Shown: one piece after another, positions 15,058-22,476 of the stretch
Position numbering within the stretch: position 1 is the stretch's first letter
Layout: each line of letters starts with the position of its first letter
NCBI GenBank assembly: GCA_964437615.1
Contig: CAYTHL010000008.1
Coordinates: forward strand, 1-39,938
Length of the DNA stretch: 39,938 bases
Direction: 5' to 3'
Source: RGIG4790 sp964437615
GTDB lineage: Bacteria; Bacillota; Clostridia; Christensenellales; UBA1242
Made by a program: the position numbers and the translations under genes
The notes under the pieces: generated by a model
What the model saw: only the letters and a program-made list of their open reading frames with translations
Database searches by the model: none
Told to the model about the DNA's origin: nothing

Positions 15058-15081
15058 GAGTACTATGTCTGGCATAACAGC
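15058..15081. repeat. Dispersed palindrome, copy 5, after thrS
   Basis: GAGTACTATGTCTGGCATAA plus CAGC. With copies 3 and 6 it shares extra left flank (CCAGAA-) and right flank (CCAAAAATTG-like), so the repeat unit may be about 45 bp. No other terminator is seen after thrS. Confidence 0.6.
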
Positions 15082-15087
15082 CAAAAA

Positions 15088-15121
15088 TTGGCATTTTGCC
15101 GTACGCCAAAATGAGTATAAA
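15088..15121 (+). promoter_or_regulatory. Promoter-like region related to that at 10950
   Basis: TTGGCATTTTG-CCGTACGC-CAAAATGAGTATAA. The two outer blocks match the 10950 promoter (TTGACATTTTG-GC-CAAAATGAGTTATAA), but the centre is longer, so the -35/-10 spacing is 22 bp instead of 17. CATTTTG/CAAAATG remains an inverted repeat. It may be a shared operator with an activator-dependent or decayed promoter. Confidence 0.5.
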
Positions 15122-15136
15122 TTAAGGAGCAAGAAT

Positions 15137-15895
15137 ATTAAAAACGTGTTTAAAAGCGTAATAAACTATTTTAAAGAATGGAACTGGTTTGAATTGTGTT
15201 TCATTTTTACCTTTGAAATTGTTTTTATTGTGCTTGGCATTGTTTATAAACAATCGTTTATGTCTTGCTTATACTCAATAACTATACTTATTTGTGCATT
15301 TTTGTTGGCAAAGGGTAAGTGGTACGGATATATTTTTGGCGTATTTGGCATGTTGGCGTATTGCTATATGTCGTTTTTGGAGCATTATTGGGCAGAAGCC
15401 GTATGGCATTTGGTTGTAACAATTCCTATCTACTTAATCTCAATATTTTCATGGTTTAGACATCAACAAAACAAGGTTGTAAAAATAAGAAAAATTACCA
15501 AACTGGAAGTAACGCTTTTCGTTTTAGGATTAGTTATTATGTGCGCTGCCATTTGGATTGTTTTGTGGGCGGTAAACTCGCCGCTTGCATGGTCTAGCGC
15601 ATTTGCCATAACATTTAGTTTTGCATCCAACTACTTGGCTATGCGTCGCAGCAACGCCGCCTTTGTTGTGTGGTGCTTAGATGATGTGTTTGTTATTGTA
15701 TTGTGGCTAATTCCAGTAATTAATGGTGAGATTGCACTACTAAATGTTGCTATAACCACATTTGCCTTTTTAATTAATGATATATATGGCGTTATAAATT
15801 GGCGTCGCATGAATAAGCAACAACAATTTCAAGACGCCGCTGCCGCACAACTTACAGCCACCGCAGAGCAAACCCCCAGCCAGCTAGAGCCCTAA
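15137..15895 (+). CDS. pnuC: PnuC-like nicotinamide riboside transporter
   Basis: About 252 residues with seven or so membrane helices. NYFKEWNWFELCFIFTFEIV at the start, WYGYIFGVFGMLAYCY, the aromatic YMSFLEHYWAEAVWH, and near the end WCLDDVFVIVLWLIPV and LINDIYGVINWRRM are typical of the PnuC family (uptake of nicotinamide riboside or a related vitamin). The start is unusual: AGGAG (15125-15129) is followed 7 nt later by ATT (15137), and the first standard codon is a GTG at 15146, 16 nt away. The in-frame ATG at 15065 would run the coding region through the promoter-like element and has no ribosome site. The C-terminus is an Ala/Gln/Thr-rich tail. The exact substrate is uncertain. Confidence 0.82.
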   Translation: MKNVFKSVINYFKEWNWFELCFIFTFEIVFIVLGIVYKQSFMSCLYSITILICAFLLAKGKWYGYIFGVFGMLAYCYMSFLEHYWAEAVWHLVVTIPIYLISIFSWFRHQQNKVVKIRKITKLEVTLFVLGLVIMCAAIWIVLWAVNSPLAWSSAFAITFSFASNYLAMRRSNAAFVVWCLDDVFVIVLWLIPVINGEIALLNVAITTFAFLINDIYGVINWRRMNKQQQFQDAAAAQLTATAEQTPSQLEP

Positions 15896-15940
15896 TTTTT
15901 TCATCCGCAACCATGTTTTCTGTAAATTTTTATAAACCTA

Positions 15941-15969
15941 TTGAAATTTGGAAATTTGTGTGTTATATT
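15941..15969 (+). promoter_or_regulatory. Promoter of the 16017 gene
   Basis: TTGAAA (15941-15946), 17-bp spacer, TATATT (15964-15969), 48 nt before the GTG start. Confidence 0.7.
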
Positions 15970-16016
15970 ATTTTTACAAACACAAATTGCAAAGTTTAAT
16001 TTAAGGAGAAAAAACT

Positions 16017-16730
16017 GTGGAAAATAAAGAAAAAGAGTACAAAGAGATTGTAGACGGTTTAGTTAATGAGTGCAAGGATTTAATTGTAGATGCACATGTT
16101 AAAGCGATGCTAATTAGCCCGCTAAAAAATGCACGCCAAAATGTAATAAACATTGTATCTGAGGTACATAGCAACAATTTACTAGAACAGCCAGATTTTG
16201 ACCCCTCTGCAAAGTTTAAAGAAATTAAAGAAGCCCTAAATGAAGGCTACAAATATCTAAAAAGTCACACAAAAGACCGCGACCACGGCACACCTACCCA
16301 AGCATTGCATTATGCTTGCACAACGTGGCTTTCTCAATGTTTAAGTATAGGCACAAGAATAGCGGGATATTTAGACGACACCAATAAGTTTTACAACCCA
16401 GAACTTGCAAAACTAGTAACTAAGACATTTGACCATAGCGATATTATACCTAAAATGCGAGATGCTGAAATGGTTGTAAGTAATCTTGACGACGAGGGGT
16501 ATGCATTAATGCTTATTCCAACAATAGAAAGGCTAGAAAATGCTGCCAATAAGGCTAAAGATAAAGATTTTCGCAATCAAATATGTGCATATGCTTATGG
16601 ATTATTGCTTGGTACTTTAGTAACGCCTGGCCGTAACAGTTTGAGTGTAATGAATGATTTAGAAGTAATTGCAAATTCGCTAAACCCAGAAGGCGAAAAA
16701 GACCCAGTTCAGCCCGGAGATGAAGACTAG
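16017..16730 (+). CDS. Hypothetical helical soluble protein
   Basis: 237 residues, GTG start with TTAAGGAGAA 6 nt upstream and a good promoter before it. No signal peptide or membrane helix. The sequence is rich in Lys, Glu, Asn and Ala and looks all-helical, beginning MENKEKEYKEIVDGLVNECK, with a disordered acidic tail (EGEKDPVQPGDED). A single motif-like stretch HYACTTWLSQCLSIGTRI lies near 100-120. I do not recognise the family. It sits alone between pnuC and the infC leader with no visible terminator of its own. Confidence 0.75.
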   Translation: MENKEKEYKEIVDGLVNECKDLIVDAHVKAMLISPLKNARQNVINIVSEVHSNNLLEQPDFDPSAKFKEIKEALNEGYKYLKSHTKDRDHGTPTQALHYACTTWLSQCLSIGTRIAGYLDDTNKFYNPELAKLVTKTFDHSDIIPKMRDAEMVVSNLDDEGYALMLIPTIERLENAANKAKDKDFRNQICAYAYGLLLGTLVTPGRNSLSVMNDLEVIANSLNPEGEKDPVQPGDED

Positions 16731-16809
16731 AATTGTTAGGTTTTACTAGTTTAGCCCAACGCAAAGAATAAAAATTTAGGCAAAAATAAAAAAATTTTTG
16801 TAAAAAAGA

Positions 16810-16838
16810 TTGACAATTTGCAAATTATGGGCTATTAT
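16810..16838 (+). promoter_or_regulatory. infC-rpmI-rplT promoter
   Basis: TTGACA (16810-16815), 17-bp spacer, TATTAT (16833-16838). A second candidate, TTGTTG (16891-16896) with TATAAT (16914-16919), also spaced 17 bp, lies downstream. Confidence 0.75.
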
Positions 16839-16839
16839 A

Positions 16840-17000
16840 CTCGTGCTAAAAAAAGAGAAGTTCCACTTCCGCCAACCGAATGAAACATTTTTGTTGGCCA
16901 TAAAAAGTTATAATATAATCGCCAAATTTGGCGCTAAAATACTTTTTGTGGGGACGCTCTTAATGGCAAACCCACATTTTATTTTGCTAAAAAGCAACAA
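16840..17000 (+). promoter_or_regulatory. Structured infC operon leader, probable L20-type attenuator
   Basis: The leader holds CGCCAAATTTGGCG (16920-16933) and then TGTGGG (16947-16952) pairing with CCCACA (16971-16976), followed by TTTTATTTTGC, a terminator-like end before infC. In Bacillus this operon is controlled by L20 binding its leader (established); whether these bases form that RNA is inference. Confidence 0.5.
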
Positions 17001-17012
17001 AAAGGAGAGTAA

Positions 17013-17534
17013 GTGGCAAAAAAGCAAGAGCATCAAATTAATTCCGACATAAAGGACGCACAAATTAGGCTAGTAGGTGCAAACGGAGAACAATTTGGCA
17101 TTATGTCTGCCAAAGAGGCAAACGCCTTGGCCGACGAGCAGGGCTTAGACCTTGTAAAAATCTCGCCAAACGCCGTTCCGCCAGTTTGCAAACTAATGGA
17201 CTACGGCAAATTTATGTTCGACAAGCAAAAAAAAGAAAAGGAGCAACGTAAAAACCAAAAAATTAGCGAGCTTAAAGAAGTGCAATTGTCTATGACAATA
17301 GAACTCCACGACATGCAGACCAAGGCTAAAAATGCTATCAGATTTTTGTCGGCAGGAAACAAGGTTAAGGTTGCACTTTGGATGCGTGGCCGTCAGCAAG
17401 CCTACTGGGCTAGGGGCGTAGAAATTTGCAATTCTTTCTTTGAAATGCTTAGCGAATACGGTGTGAAGGGAAAAGAGCCAAAAGTTGAGGGCCGCAATGT
17501 TATTATGATAGTTGCCCCAATAACAAAAAAATAA
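17013..17534 (+). CDS. infC: Translation initiation factor IF-3
   Basis: Binds the 30S subunit, keeps subunits apart and checks start-codon pairing. 173 residues, the usual length. N-terminal domain IRLVGANGEQFGIMSAKEAN, linker KFMFDKQKKEKEQRKNQK, C-terminal domain with ELKEVQLSMTIELHDMQTKA and RNVIMIVAPI. It starts with GTG, AAGGAG 6 nt upstream; infC often uses rare starts because IF-3 represses its own translation. First gene of infC-rpmI-rplT. Confidence 0.97.
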   Translation: MAKKQEHQINSDIKDAQIRLVGANGEQFGIMSAKEANALADEQGLDLVKISPNAVPPVCKLMDYGKFMFDKQKKEKEQRKNQKISELKEVQLSMTIELHDMQTKAKNAIRFLSAGNKVKVALWMRGRQQAYWARGVEICNSFFEMLSEYGVKGKEPKVEGRNVIMIVAPITKK

Positions 17535-17555
17535 AAAAATAAGGAGAAATAAATT

Positions 17556-17756
17556 ATGCCAAAGCAAAGAAACAGCAGTGCCGCAAAAAAGAGATTTGTT
17601 ACACTAAAAAGCGGCAAAATTAAAAGATGGCGTCAGAATAAACGCCACTTATTAAACGGTAAGGAAACAGCGCGCAAGCGCAACGCAAGACGCACTATAT
17701 ATGTGTCTACTGCACAAGATAAAACTATAAAAACCCTAGTAGGCAAACAAGGTTAA
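17556..17756 (+). CDS. rpmI: 50S ribosomal protein L35
   Basis: 66 residues, highly basic, starting MPKQRNSSAAKKRFVTLKSG and containing RHLLNGKETARKRNARR, the L35 signature. AAGGAG precedes the ATG. It lies 21 bp after infC and 11 bp before rplT, one operon. Confidence 0.97.
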   Translation: MPKQRNSSAAKKRFVTLKSGKIKRWRQNKRHLLNGKETARKRNARRTIYVSTAQDKTIKTLVGKQG

Positions 17757-17767
17757 GGGAGGAAATT

Positions 17768-18118
17768 ATGAGAATTAAAAGAGGCGTTAATGCAAATAAA
17801 AAACGAGTAAAAATTCATAAGGCTAGCAAAGGTTATTGGGGCGCTAAGCACCGTGAGTTCCGCATTGCACGCGAAGCTGTTATGCGTAGCGAACAGTATG
17901 CATATGTTGGCCGCAAAAACAAAAAGAGAGATTTTAGAAAACTTTGGATAGCACGTATAAATGCAGCAGCCCGAGCTTATGACCTTTCTTACAGCAAACT
18001 TATGCACGGTTTAAAAGCTAGCGGCATAGAACTTAACCGTAAAGTGCTTGCCGACTTAGCAGTTACCGACAAAGCTGCTTTTGCCGAGCTTTGCGCAAAA
18101 GCTAAACAAAAAATCTAG
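17768..18118 (+). CDS. rplT: 50S ribosomal protein L20
   Basis: 116 residues. The start MRIKRGVNANKKRVKIHKAS is diverged from the usual MARVKRGV; GYWGAKHREFRIAREAVMRS and FRKLWIARINAAARAYDLSY are classic L20. It binds 23S rRNA early in assembly and in Bacillus represses its own operon. GGGAGGAAATT precedes the ATG. Last gene of the operon, before a terminator. Confidence 0.97.
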   Translation: MRIKRGVNANKKRVKIHKASKGYWGAKHREFRIAREAVMRSEQYAYVGRKNKKRDFRKLWIARINAAARAYDLSYSKLMHGLKASGIELNRKVLADLAVTDKAAFAELCAKAKQKI

Positions 18119-18151
18119 GCTAATAAGCAATATTATTTGCAAAATATTTAT

Positions 18152-18184
18152 GGCAGTTTTATTTGGTAAAGCTGCCTTTTTTTA
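18152..18184 (+). terminator. Terminator of infC-rpmI-rplT
   Basis: GGCAGTTTTA pairs with TAAAGCTGCC (10 bp with one G-T) around TTTGG, then a run of seven T. Confidence 0.85.
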
Positions 18185-18293
18185 TATTTATCTATTTTAA
18201 ATATTTTATTGTAACAATTGTAATTTGCTTGCCAAGGGCAGGGGAAAAATGTTAGTATTATTAGCGAAAGATTATTTTAGGAGAATTTTTATT

Positions 18294-19010
18294 ATGAGTG
18301 GACACTCTAAATGGCACAATATTCAAGCCACAAAAAATAAAGCAGATGCCGCAAGAGGCAAAATTTTTACTAAAATAGGTCGTGAAATTGCCGTTGCCGT
18401 CAAACTTGGAGGGGGCGACCCTAACACCAATAGCAAACTTTACGATGTAATTCAAAAAGCTAAGCAAAACAACATGCCAAATGACAACATCACCCGTAGC
18501 ATAAAAAAGGCCATGGGTGAGGGCAGTTCTGCTAACTACGACGCCATTACTTACGAGGGTTATGGGCCTCACGGCGTGGCTTTTATTGTGGAATGTTTAA
18601 CCGACAACCGCAATCGTTCGGCCGCCGATGTTAGGCATTTGTTCGACAAGCACGGCGGGAACCTTGGCTCTACCGGCAGTGTTACCTTTATGTTTAATCA
18701 CAACGCCGTTATTGTTGTTCCGTCTAGTGGGCTTTCCGAAGACGACGTAATGCTGGCGGCGCTAGATGCTGGCGCAGACGATGTTCAGGTAGAAGACGAC
18801 AGCTTTGTAGTCTTTGCCACGCCAGACAAGTTACACGCTATTTGTAAGGCGTTTGAAACTGCGGGTATTCCGGTAGAAAGCAGCGAAGTTATGTACATTG
18901 CAACCAACACTCAATCTCTAGACGAGTCCGCCGCAGAGAGCGTGCAAAAACTTATTGACGCACTAGAAGATTTGGATGATGTGCAGAATGTGTACACTAA
19001 CCTCGAGTAG
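18294..19010 (+). CDS. yebC: YebC/PmpR family regulator or translation factor
   Basis: 238 residues (usual 235-245). It starts MSGHSKWHNIQATKNKADAA, the near-invariant YebC opening, and has GGGDPNTNSKLYDVIQKAKQNNMPND and YEGYGPHGVAFIVECLTDNRNRSAADVRH. Family members were described as transcriptional regulators; more recent work assigns some to easing ribosome stalling at proline runs. AGGAG lies 9 nt before this ATG; the in-frame ATG at 18225 lacks support. The stop codon is followed without a gap by the hairpin element at 19011. Confidence 0.95.
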   Translation: MSGHSKWHNIQATKNKADAARGKIFTKIGREIAVAVKLGGGDPNTNSKLYDVIQKAKQNNMPNDNITRSIKKAMGEGSSANYDAITYEGYGPHGVAFIVECLTDNRNRSAADVRHLFDKHGGNLGSTGSVTFMFNHNAVIVVPSSGLSEDDVMLAALDAGADDVQVEDDSFVVFATPDKLHAICKAFETAGIPVESSEVMYIATNTQSLDESAAESVQKLIDALEDLDDVQNVYTNLE

Positions 19011-19173
19011 TTTTGCAATATTTTGGCTGCAATGCTGCGTCAATTGGCCGTACGCTTCGTTCATTTACGACTTAGTAAAATCACTTCAGCGTACTTACCC
19101 AATTTTCTTGCCTATCAGCCAAACTATTGCAAAACTACCCGTTTATTAGCGGATGGTAGGTAGTTTTTTGGGG
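19011..19173 (+). repeat. Conserved-apex hairpin element after yebC, intact copy, with terminator-like tail
   Basis: Outer arms TTTTGCAATA-TTTTGGCTG (19011-19029) and CAGCCAAA-C-TATTGCAAAA (19116-19134). Middle arms AATTGGccGTACGCT/AGCGTACttaCCAATT. Apex TCA-TTTAC-GACTTA-GTAAA-ATC. After it CTACC-CG...CG-GAT-GGTAG and TTTTTT (19135-19169) form a terminator-like tail. It starts at the first base after the yebC stop. Confidence 0.85.
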
Positions 19174-19430
19174 TTTTGGCTGCAATGCTGCGTCAATTGG
19201 CCGTACGCTTCGTTCATTTTCGTCGGTACCAACGCCTCGTCGTCGGGTGGCCTAAAAGGCAACCCTTGGTGCTTGGCGAGGCACCTCCTCTCCCAACAAA
19301 TTTTTTATAAAATCTTTGTTGGGTACCCAAAATCACTTCAGCGTACTTACCCAATTTTCTTGCCTATCAGCCAAACTATTGCAAAACTACCCGTTTATTA
19401 GCGGATGGTAGGTAGTTTTTTGGGTTTTGG
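19174..19430 (+). repeat. Second tandem copy of the yebC hairpin element, with an insert
   Basis: From TTTTGGCTGCAATGCTGCGT this copies 19021-19173 nearly base for base, including the terminator-like tail, but 10 apical bases (ACGACTTAGT) are replaced by a 109-bp element. The outermost TTTTGCAATA of the left arm was not duplicated. It ends about 75 bp before the ppa start. Confidence 0.85.
19220..19328 (+). mobile_element. Nested ~110-bp folded insert, copy 2
   Basis: It replaces the apical loop between TCATTT and AAAATC. It contains GCCTCG/CGAGGC around a hairpin GGGT-G-GCC-TAAAA-GGC-A-ACCC, then CCTCCTCTCCC, then CCCAACAAA/TTTGTTGGG. The order of helices and the CCTCTCCC box equal those of the insert at 4366-4476 (minus strand), while several paired bases differ on both sides. 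No coding potential. Confidence 0.65.
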
Positions 19431-19506
19431 CCAAATTACAGCACCATATACTCTTTTCGAGCATGTGAACAAATTAATATTGAAAATATATAAATTGGAG
19501 AATATC

Positions 19507-19869
19507 ATGGATAATACAAAATATATTGGTAAAATAGTTAATGTGGTTATGGACAGGCCCTTGGGAAGCAGGCATCCTAAACATGGGTTTATTTATCCTG
19601 TAAATTATGGGTATATTCCGGGCACGGTTTCGGGAGACGGCGAGGAACTTGACGCTTATGTTTTGGGCGAGCACAGCCCGCTAGAAAACTTTACTGGTGT
19701 GGTTGTTGCAATTATTCATAGAACCAATGATAATGATGACAAGCTTGTTGTTATGAAAAAGGGCAGAAATTACACCGACGACCAAATCCGTGCACTAACA
19801 GAGTTTCAAGAACAATATTTTGAGTCGGTAATCTGGCGAGGTCAAAGCACAAATCAAAATCGATTATAG
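19507..19869 (+). CDS. ppa: Inorganic pyrophosphatase, short form
   Basis: Hydrolyses PPi to phosphate in the cytoplasm. 120 residues, a short class common in Clostridia. The core motifs of soluble family I enzymes are present: PLGSRHPKHGFIYPVNYGYIPG and DGEELDAYVLGE, where the acidic residues bind Mg. HFQEQYFES-like FQEQYFESVIW closes the fold. The ATG at 19507 has TTGGAGAA 9 nt upstream; the longer in-frame start at 19405 would read through the hairpin repeat. The gene directly follows the two repeat copies, so its promoter may lie in or next to repeat sequence. Confidence 0.85.
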   Translation: MDNTKYIGKIVNVVMDRPLGSRHPKHGFIYPVNYGYIPGTVSGDGEELDAYVLGEHSPLENFTGVVVAIIHRTNDNDDKLVVMKKGRNYTDDQIRALTEFQEQYFESVIWRGQSTNQNRL

Positions 19870-19956
19870 GTTAAATTTATCTAAATACCGCAAGGTTTGC
19901 CGTTTGGGGTAGGGCTTGCAGTTTTTTAAAAAATTTGAAAATTTTTTTATATTTGT

Positions 19957-19985
19957 TTGCTATTAAGGTTTATGTTTGATATAAT
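19957..19985 (+). promoter_or_regulatory. degV promoter
   Basis: TTGCTA (19957-19962), 17-bp spacer, TATAAT (19980-19985). Confidence 0.65.
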
Positions 19986-20045
19986 ATTCTTGTTATAAAT
20001 TGATAACATTTTTGTTATTTATTGGTTCATAACACTGGGAGAATT

Positions 20046-20930
20046 ATGAAAAATTTTGAAATTTCAGCCGATAGTACTTGCGATTTGTATGCTGACGAGG
20101 CTAAAAAGTTAGGCGTATTTATTGCGCATTTAGACTTTGTTGTAACCAGCGGCGGCAATATGATAGAATACAAAGATGACTTTAAAGAGATGCAAGAATA
20201 TAAAAATTTCTACAACTTATTGCGTTCGGGTGCTAGTAGCAAAACAAGCATATTAAACGTGCAGGCTCATATAGATTTGTTTACCAAAATGGCTAAAAAG
20301 GGCATCAAAAATGCCATACATTTTAGTCAGGGTAGGGGGCTTAGCCCAACTGTAGACAACGCAAACGCCGCAATAGAGGAAGTTAAAAAAGAATATCCAG
20401 ATATAAACTACATTGCAATAGACAGCAACACAACAACTATCGGCGAGGGAATACTTGTTAAAGAGGCTTGCAGATGTCGCGACGAAGGCAAGTCTATGCA
20501 AGAGACCATAGACTATATAAACGACATAAAAGACAAACTTCAGCACATGATTGTGGTGGACGACCTGCAATTTTTAAAGCGTGGCGGCCGCATAAGCAGT
20601 ATGCAAGCCACTTTTGGCACGCTTTTGCAAGTTAAACCAATTGTCGAAATGAGCCGAGAGGGCAAATTAGAGGTTGTCCGCAAGGAGCGTGGCTTTAAAA
20701 AGGCGCTAAAGAGTGTGGTTGCCGAGGCAAAAACTTACACGCACACAAGTAAGCTTGGCGTAGTTGTGCATACCGACAACGAGCCAGCAGCAAAAGAACT
20801 AGCCGACATGTTAGAAGAAGCCCTTGGTTACAGACCAGAAATTAGAATAATGGGGCCTATTGTAGGCACTCATGTTGGGCCAAATTCGGTGGCTTTTGCA
20901 TTTGTTTCTAACGAAAGCAGACCTTTTTAG
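20046..20930 (+). CDS. DegV family fatty-acid-binding protein
   Basis: 294 residues. ISADSTCDLYADEAKKLGV is the DegV N-terminus; LRSGASSKTSILNVQAHIDLF, IHFSQGRGLSPTVDNA, IDSNTTTIGEGILVKEA, RGGRISSMQATFGTLLQVKPIVEM and GPIVGTHVGPNSVAFAFV follow in family order. DegV/FakB proteins hold a fatty acid and present it to the kinase FakA; no fakA is in the window. ATG at 20046 is preferred because GGGAGAA lies 7 nt before. The stop codon lies in the loop of a terminator hairpin. Confidence 0.93.
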   Translation: MKNFEISADSTCDLYADEAKKLGVFIAHLDFVVTSGGNMIEYKDDFKEMQEYKNFYNLLRSGASSKTSILNVQAHIDLFTKMAKKGIKNAIHFSQGRGLSPTVDNANAAIEEVKKEYPDINYIAIDSNTTTIGEGILVKEACRCRDEGKSMQETIDYINDIKDKLQHMIVVDDLQFLKRGGRISSMQATFGTLLQVKPIVEMSREGKLEVVRKERGFKKALKSVVAEAKTYTHTSKLGVVVHTDNEPAAKELADMLEEALGYRPEIRIMGPIVGTHVGPNSVAFAFVSNESRPF

Positions 20931-20945
20931 GTCTGGTTTTGCGTT
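20918..20945 (+). terminator. Terminator overlapping the end of degV
   Basis: CAGACC (20918-20923), loop TTTTTA holding the stop codon, GGTCTG (20930-20935), then GTTTTGCGTTTT. Confidence 0.6.
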
Positions 20946-20990
20946 TTAAAAATTTGTCTTATTAAAATAATATAAGCTGACAAAAAAATT

Positions 20991-21025
20991 AAAATGTAGC
21001 AACAAAATTTGTTGTTTACATTTTC
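20991..21025 (+). terminator. Second hairpin upstream of the glycosyltransferase
   Basis: AAAATGTA pairs with TACATTTT and CAACA with TGTTG inside, ending in TTTTC. It may be a back-up terminator for degV or an attenuator for the next gene. Confidence 0.5.
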
Positions 21026-21063
21026 TGCACAAACACTGCTATTTAGTTCAGCTTGGAGAATTT

Positions 21064-22338
21064 ATGAATTTTTATTATATTACAGCATGTGTATTTGGCG
21101 GGCTACTACTGCTAGGTGTACTGCTTTATACATACAAAATACATTTTTGGAAATACGGCAAGCGCAAGCAAAAGCCAAATCCGCCTAGTCCGCAAGACAA
21201 GCGCTACGCAATACTAATTCCGGCAAGAGATGAAAGCAAGGTTATTGGCGAGCTGTTAGATAGCATTGCGGCAAACTCCTATAACCAGCAAAATTTGCAC
21301 ACCTATGTAATGGTTAGTAGAGAGGACGACCCAACCATAGAAATCTGCAAAAATTATGCCAACACAACTTGCTGGTGCATAGACAAGCCAACCAAAAGCA
21401 AGGGCGATGTACTAAGCCAGCTTGTTACTAGGCTGTATTCGGCGGGCGAAAGGTTTGACGGCTACTATATTTTTGACGCCGACAATGTGCTGCTACCCAA
21501 CTTTATAGAGCTTACGCATAATGCCTTGCAAAACGGCAACGATGTTGTGCTTGGAGCTAGGCTAAACAAGCGTCCGTCTGCACGGGCAACAATTTGTGGC
21601 AGCACCCTAACATGGACATATCTTAACACTTTAAACAACAAGTGCCGCAGCGAAAACGGGCAGAATATTTTAGTTCAGGGCAGTCCGTTGCTGGTTAGTA
21701 AGACAATTATTGAAGATTTTTGGCACGGCAACTGGCCACTCTGCAGCCTAACCGAAGATTACGAGCTTGGTTTTGTGTGTTCGCTAAACAATTTTAAAAG
21801 TTATTATTGTGAGGACGCCAAAGCCTATGACGAGCAGCCAGACACTTACAGCAGCAGTGCTAAGCAGCGTCTTAGGTGGATTAAGGGTCATAATCAGGTA
21901 GATTTTAAGTACTTGGCAAAGTTTAGACGCACCAAGTGCAAATACAACAGTGGCATATATAAGTATGACGCAATGTGTTCGCTAATGGCGCCCATAATCA
22001 TTTTGGTTGCCGCCATACTTTTTAGTTTGTTTTCGGTTGTGTGTGCAATAGTCTTTGGCTGCATGGGCAATCCGCTGTGGCAAGAGGCCTTAATGGGCTT
22101 TGTGTTTACATTATTTGGCATTTACGCTTTGCTGGGGCTTTGGACGGCCTTTGGCATTTGGATAGACAAAGATATACTAAACCTAAACATTTGGCAGCGC
22201 ATTGGCGCATGCTTTGTTGTTCCATTCTTTTTTGCAAGTTATCTGCCAATTTACATTAAGTCGTTTTTTATAAAAGATGTAATATGGAAGAAAGTTGACC
22301 ATCATCAATGCGTAAAAGACCAAAAAAAAGAAGGCTAG
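21064..22338 (+). CDS. Membrane glycosyltransferase, family 2
   Basis: 424 residues. One N-terminal membrane helix (about 4-25), a cytoplasmic GT-A domain (45-280), then two or three C-terminal helices (about 305-400). Active-site motifs are visible: the FDADN Asp box at D138/D140, TEDYEL with E231/D232, and QRLRW at 268-272, the Q/RxxRW of processive beta-glycosyltransferases. ARDESKVIGELLDSI is the nucleotide-binding opening. Such enzymes make polysaccharide or glycolipid at the membrane; sugar and acceptor cannot be told. GGAGAA precedes the ATG. Confidence 0.9.
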   Translation: MNFYYITACVFGGLLLLGVLLYTYKIHFWKYGKRKQKPNPPSPQDKRYAILIPARDESKVIGELLDSIAANSYNQQNLHTYVMVSREDDPTIEICKNYANTTCWCIDKPTKSKGDVLSQLVTRLYSAGERFDGYYIFDADNVLLPNFIELTHNALQNGNDVVLGARLNKRPSARATICGSTLTWTYLNTLNNKCRSENGQNILVQGSPLLVSKTIIEDFWHGNWPLCSLTEDYELGFVCSLNNFKSYYCEDAKAYDEQPDTYSSSAKQRLRWIKGHNQVDFKYLAKFRRTKCKYNSGIYKYDAMCSLMAPIIILVAAILFSLFSVVCAIVFGCMGNPLWQEALMGFVFTLFGIYALLGLWTAFGIWIDKDILNLNIWQRIGACFVVPFFFASYLPIYIKSFFIKDVIWKKVDHHQCVKDQKKEG

Positions 22339-22378
22339 CAAGTAGCAAGCGTATAAAATTTTTGCAATTTTTTAGCTG

Positions 22379-22405
22379 TAAGACCAATTTTGGTCTTATT
22401 TTTTT
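22379..22405 (+). terminator. Terminator of the glycosyltransferase gene
   Basis: TAAGACCA (22379-22386), loop ATTT, TGGTCTTA (22391-22398), then TTTTTTT. Confidence 0.85.
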
Positions 22406-22476
22406 GGCAAAGCGATAATCTGTTTGACTTTTACAAGATAAATATTATATTATTACATTAGGGAGAATTTAAAAAC

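Noticed and set aside
15065..15136. Longer N-terminus for the PnuC-like protein from ATG 15065
   Set aside because: The ATG lies in a dispersed palindrome, has no ribosome site, and the extension would cross a promoter-like element.
17095..17112. Seventh copy of the TATGTCTGGCATA-type palindrome within infC
   Set aside because: GGCATTATGTCTGCC is coding for conserved IF-3 residues and matches only the short core; likely chance.
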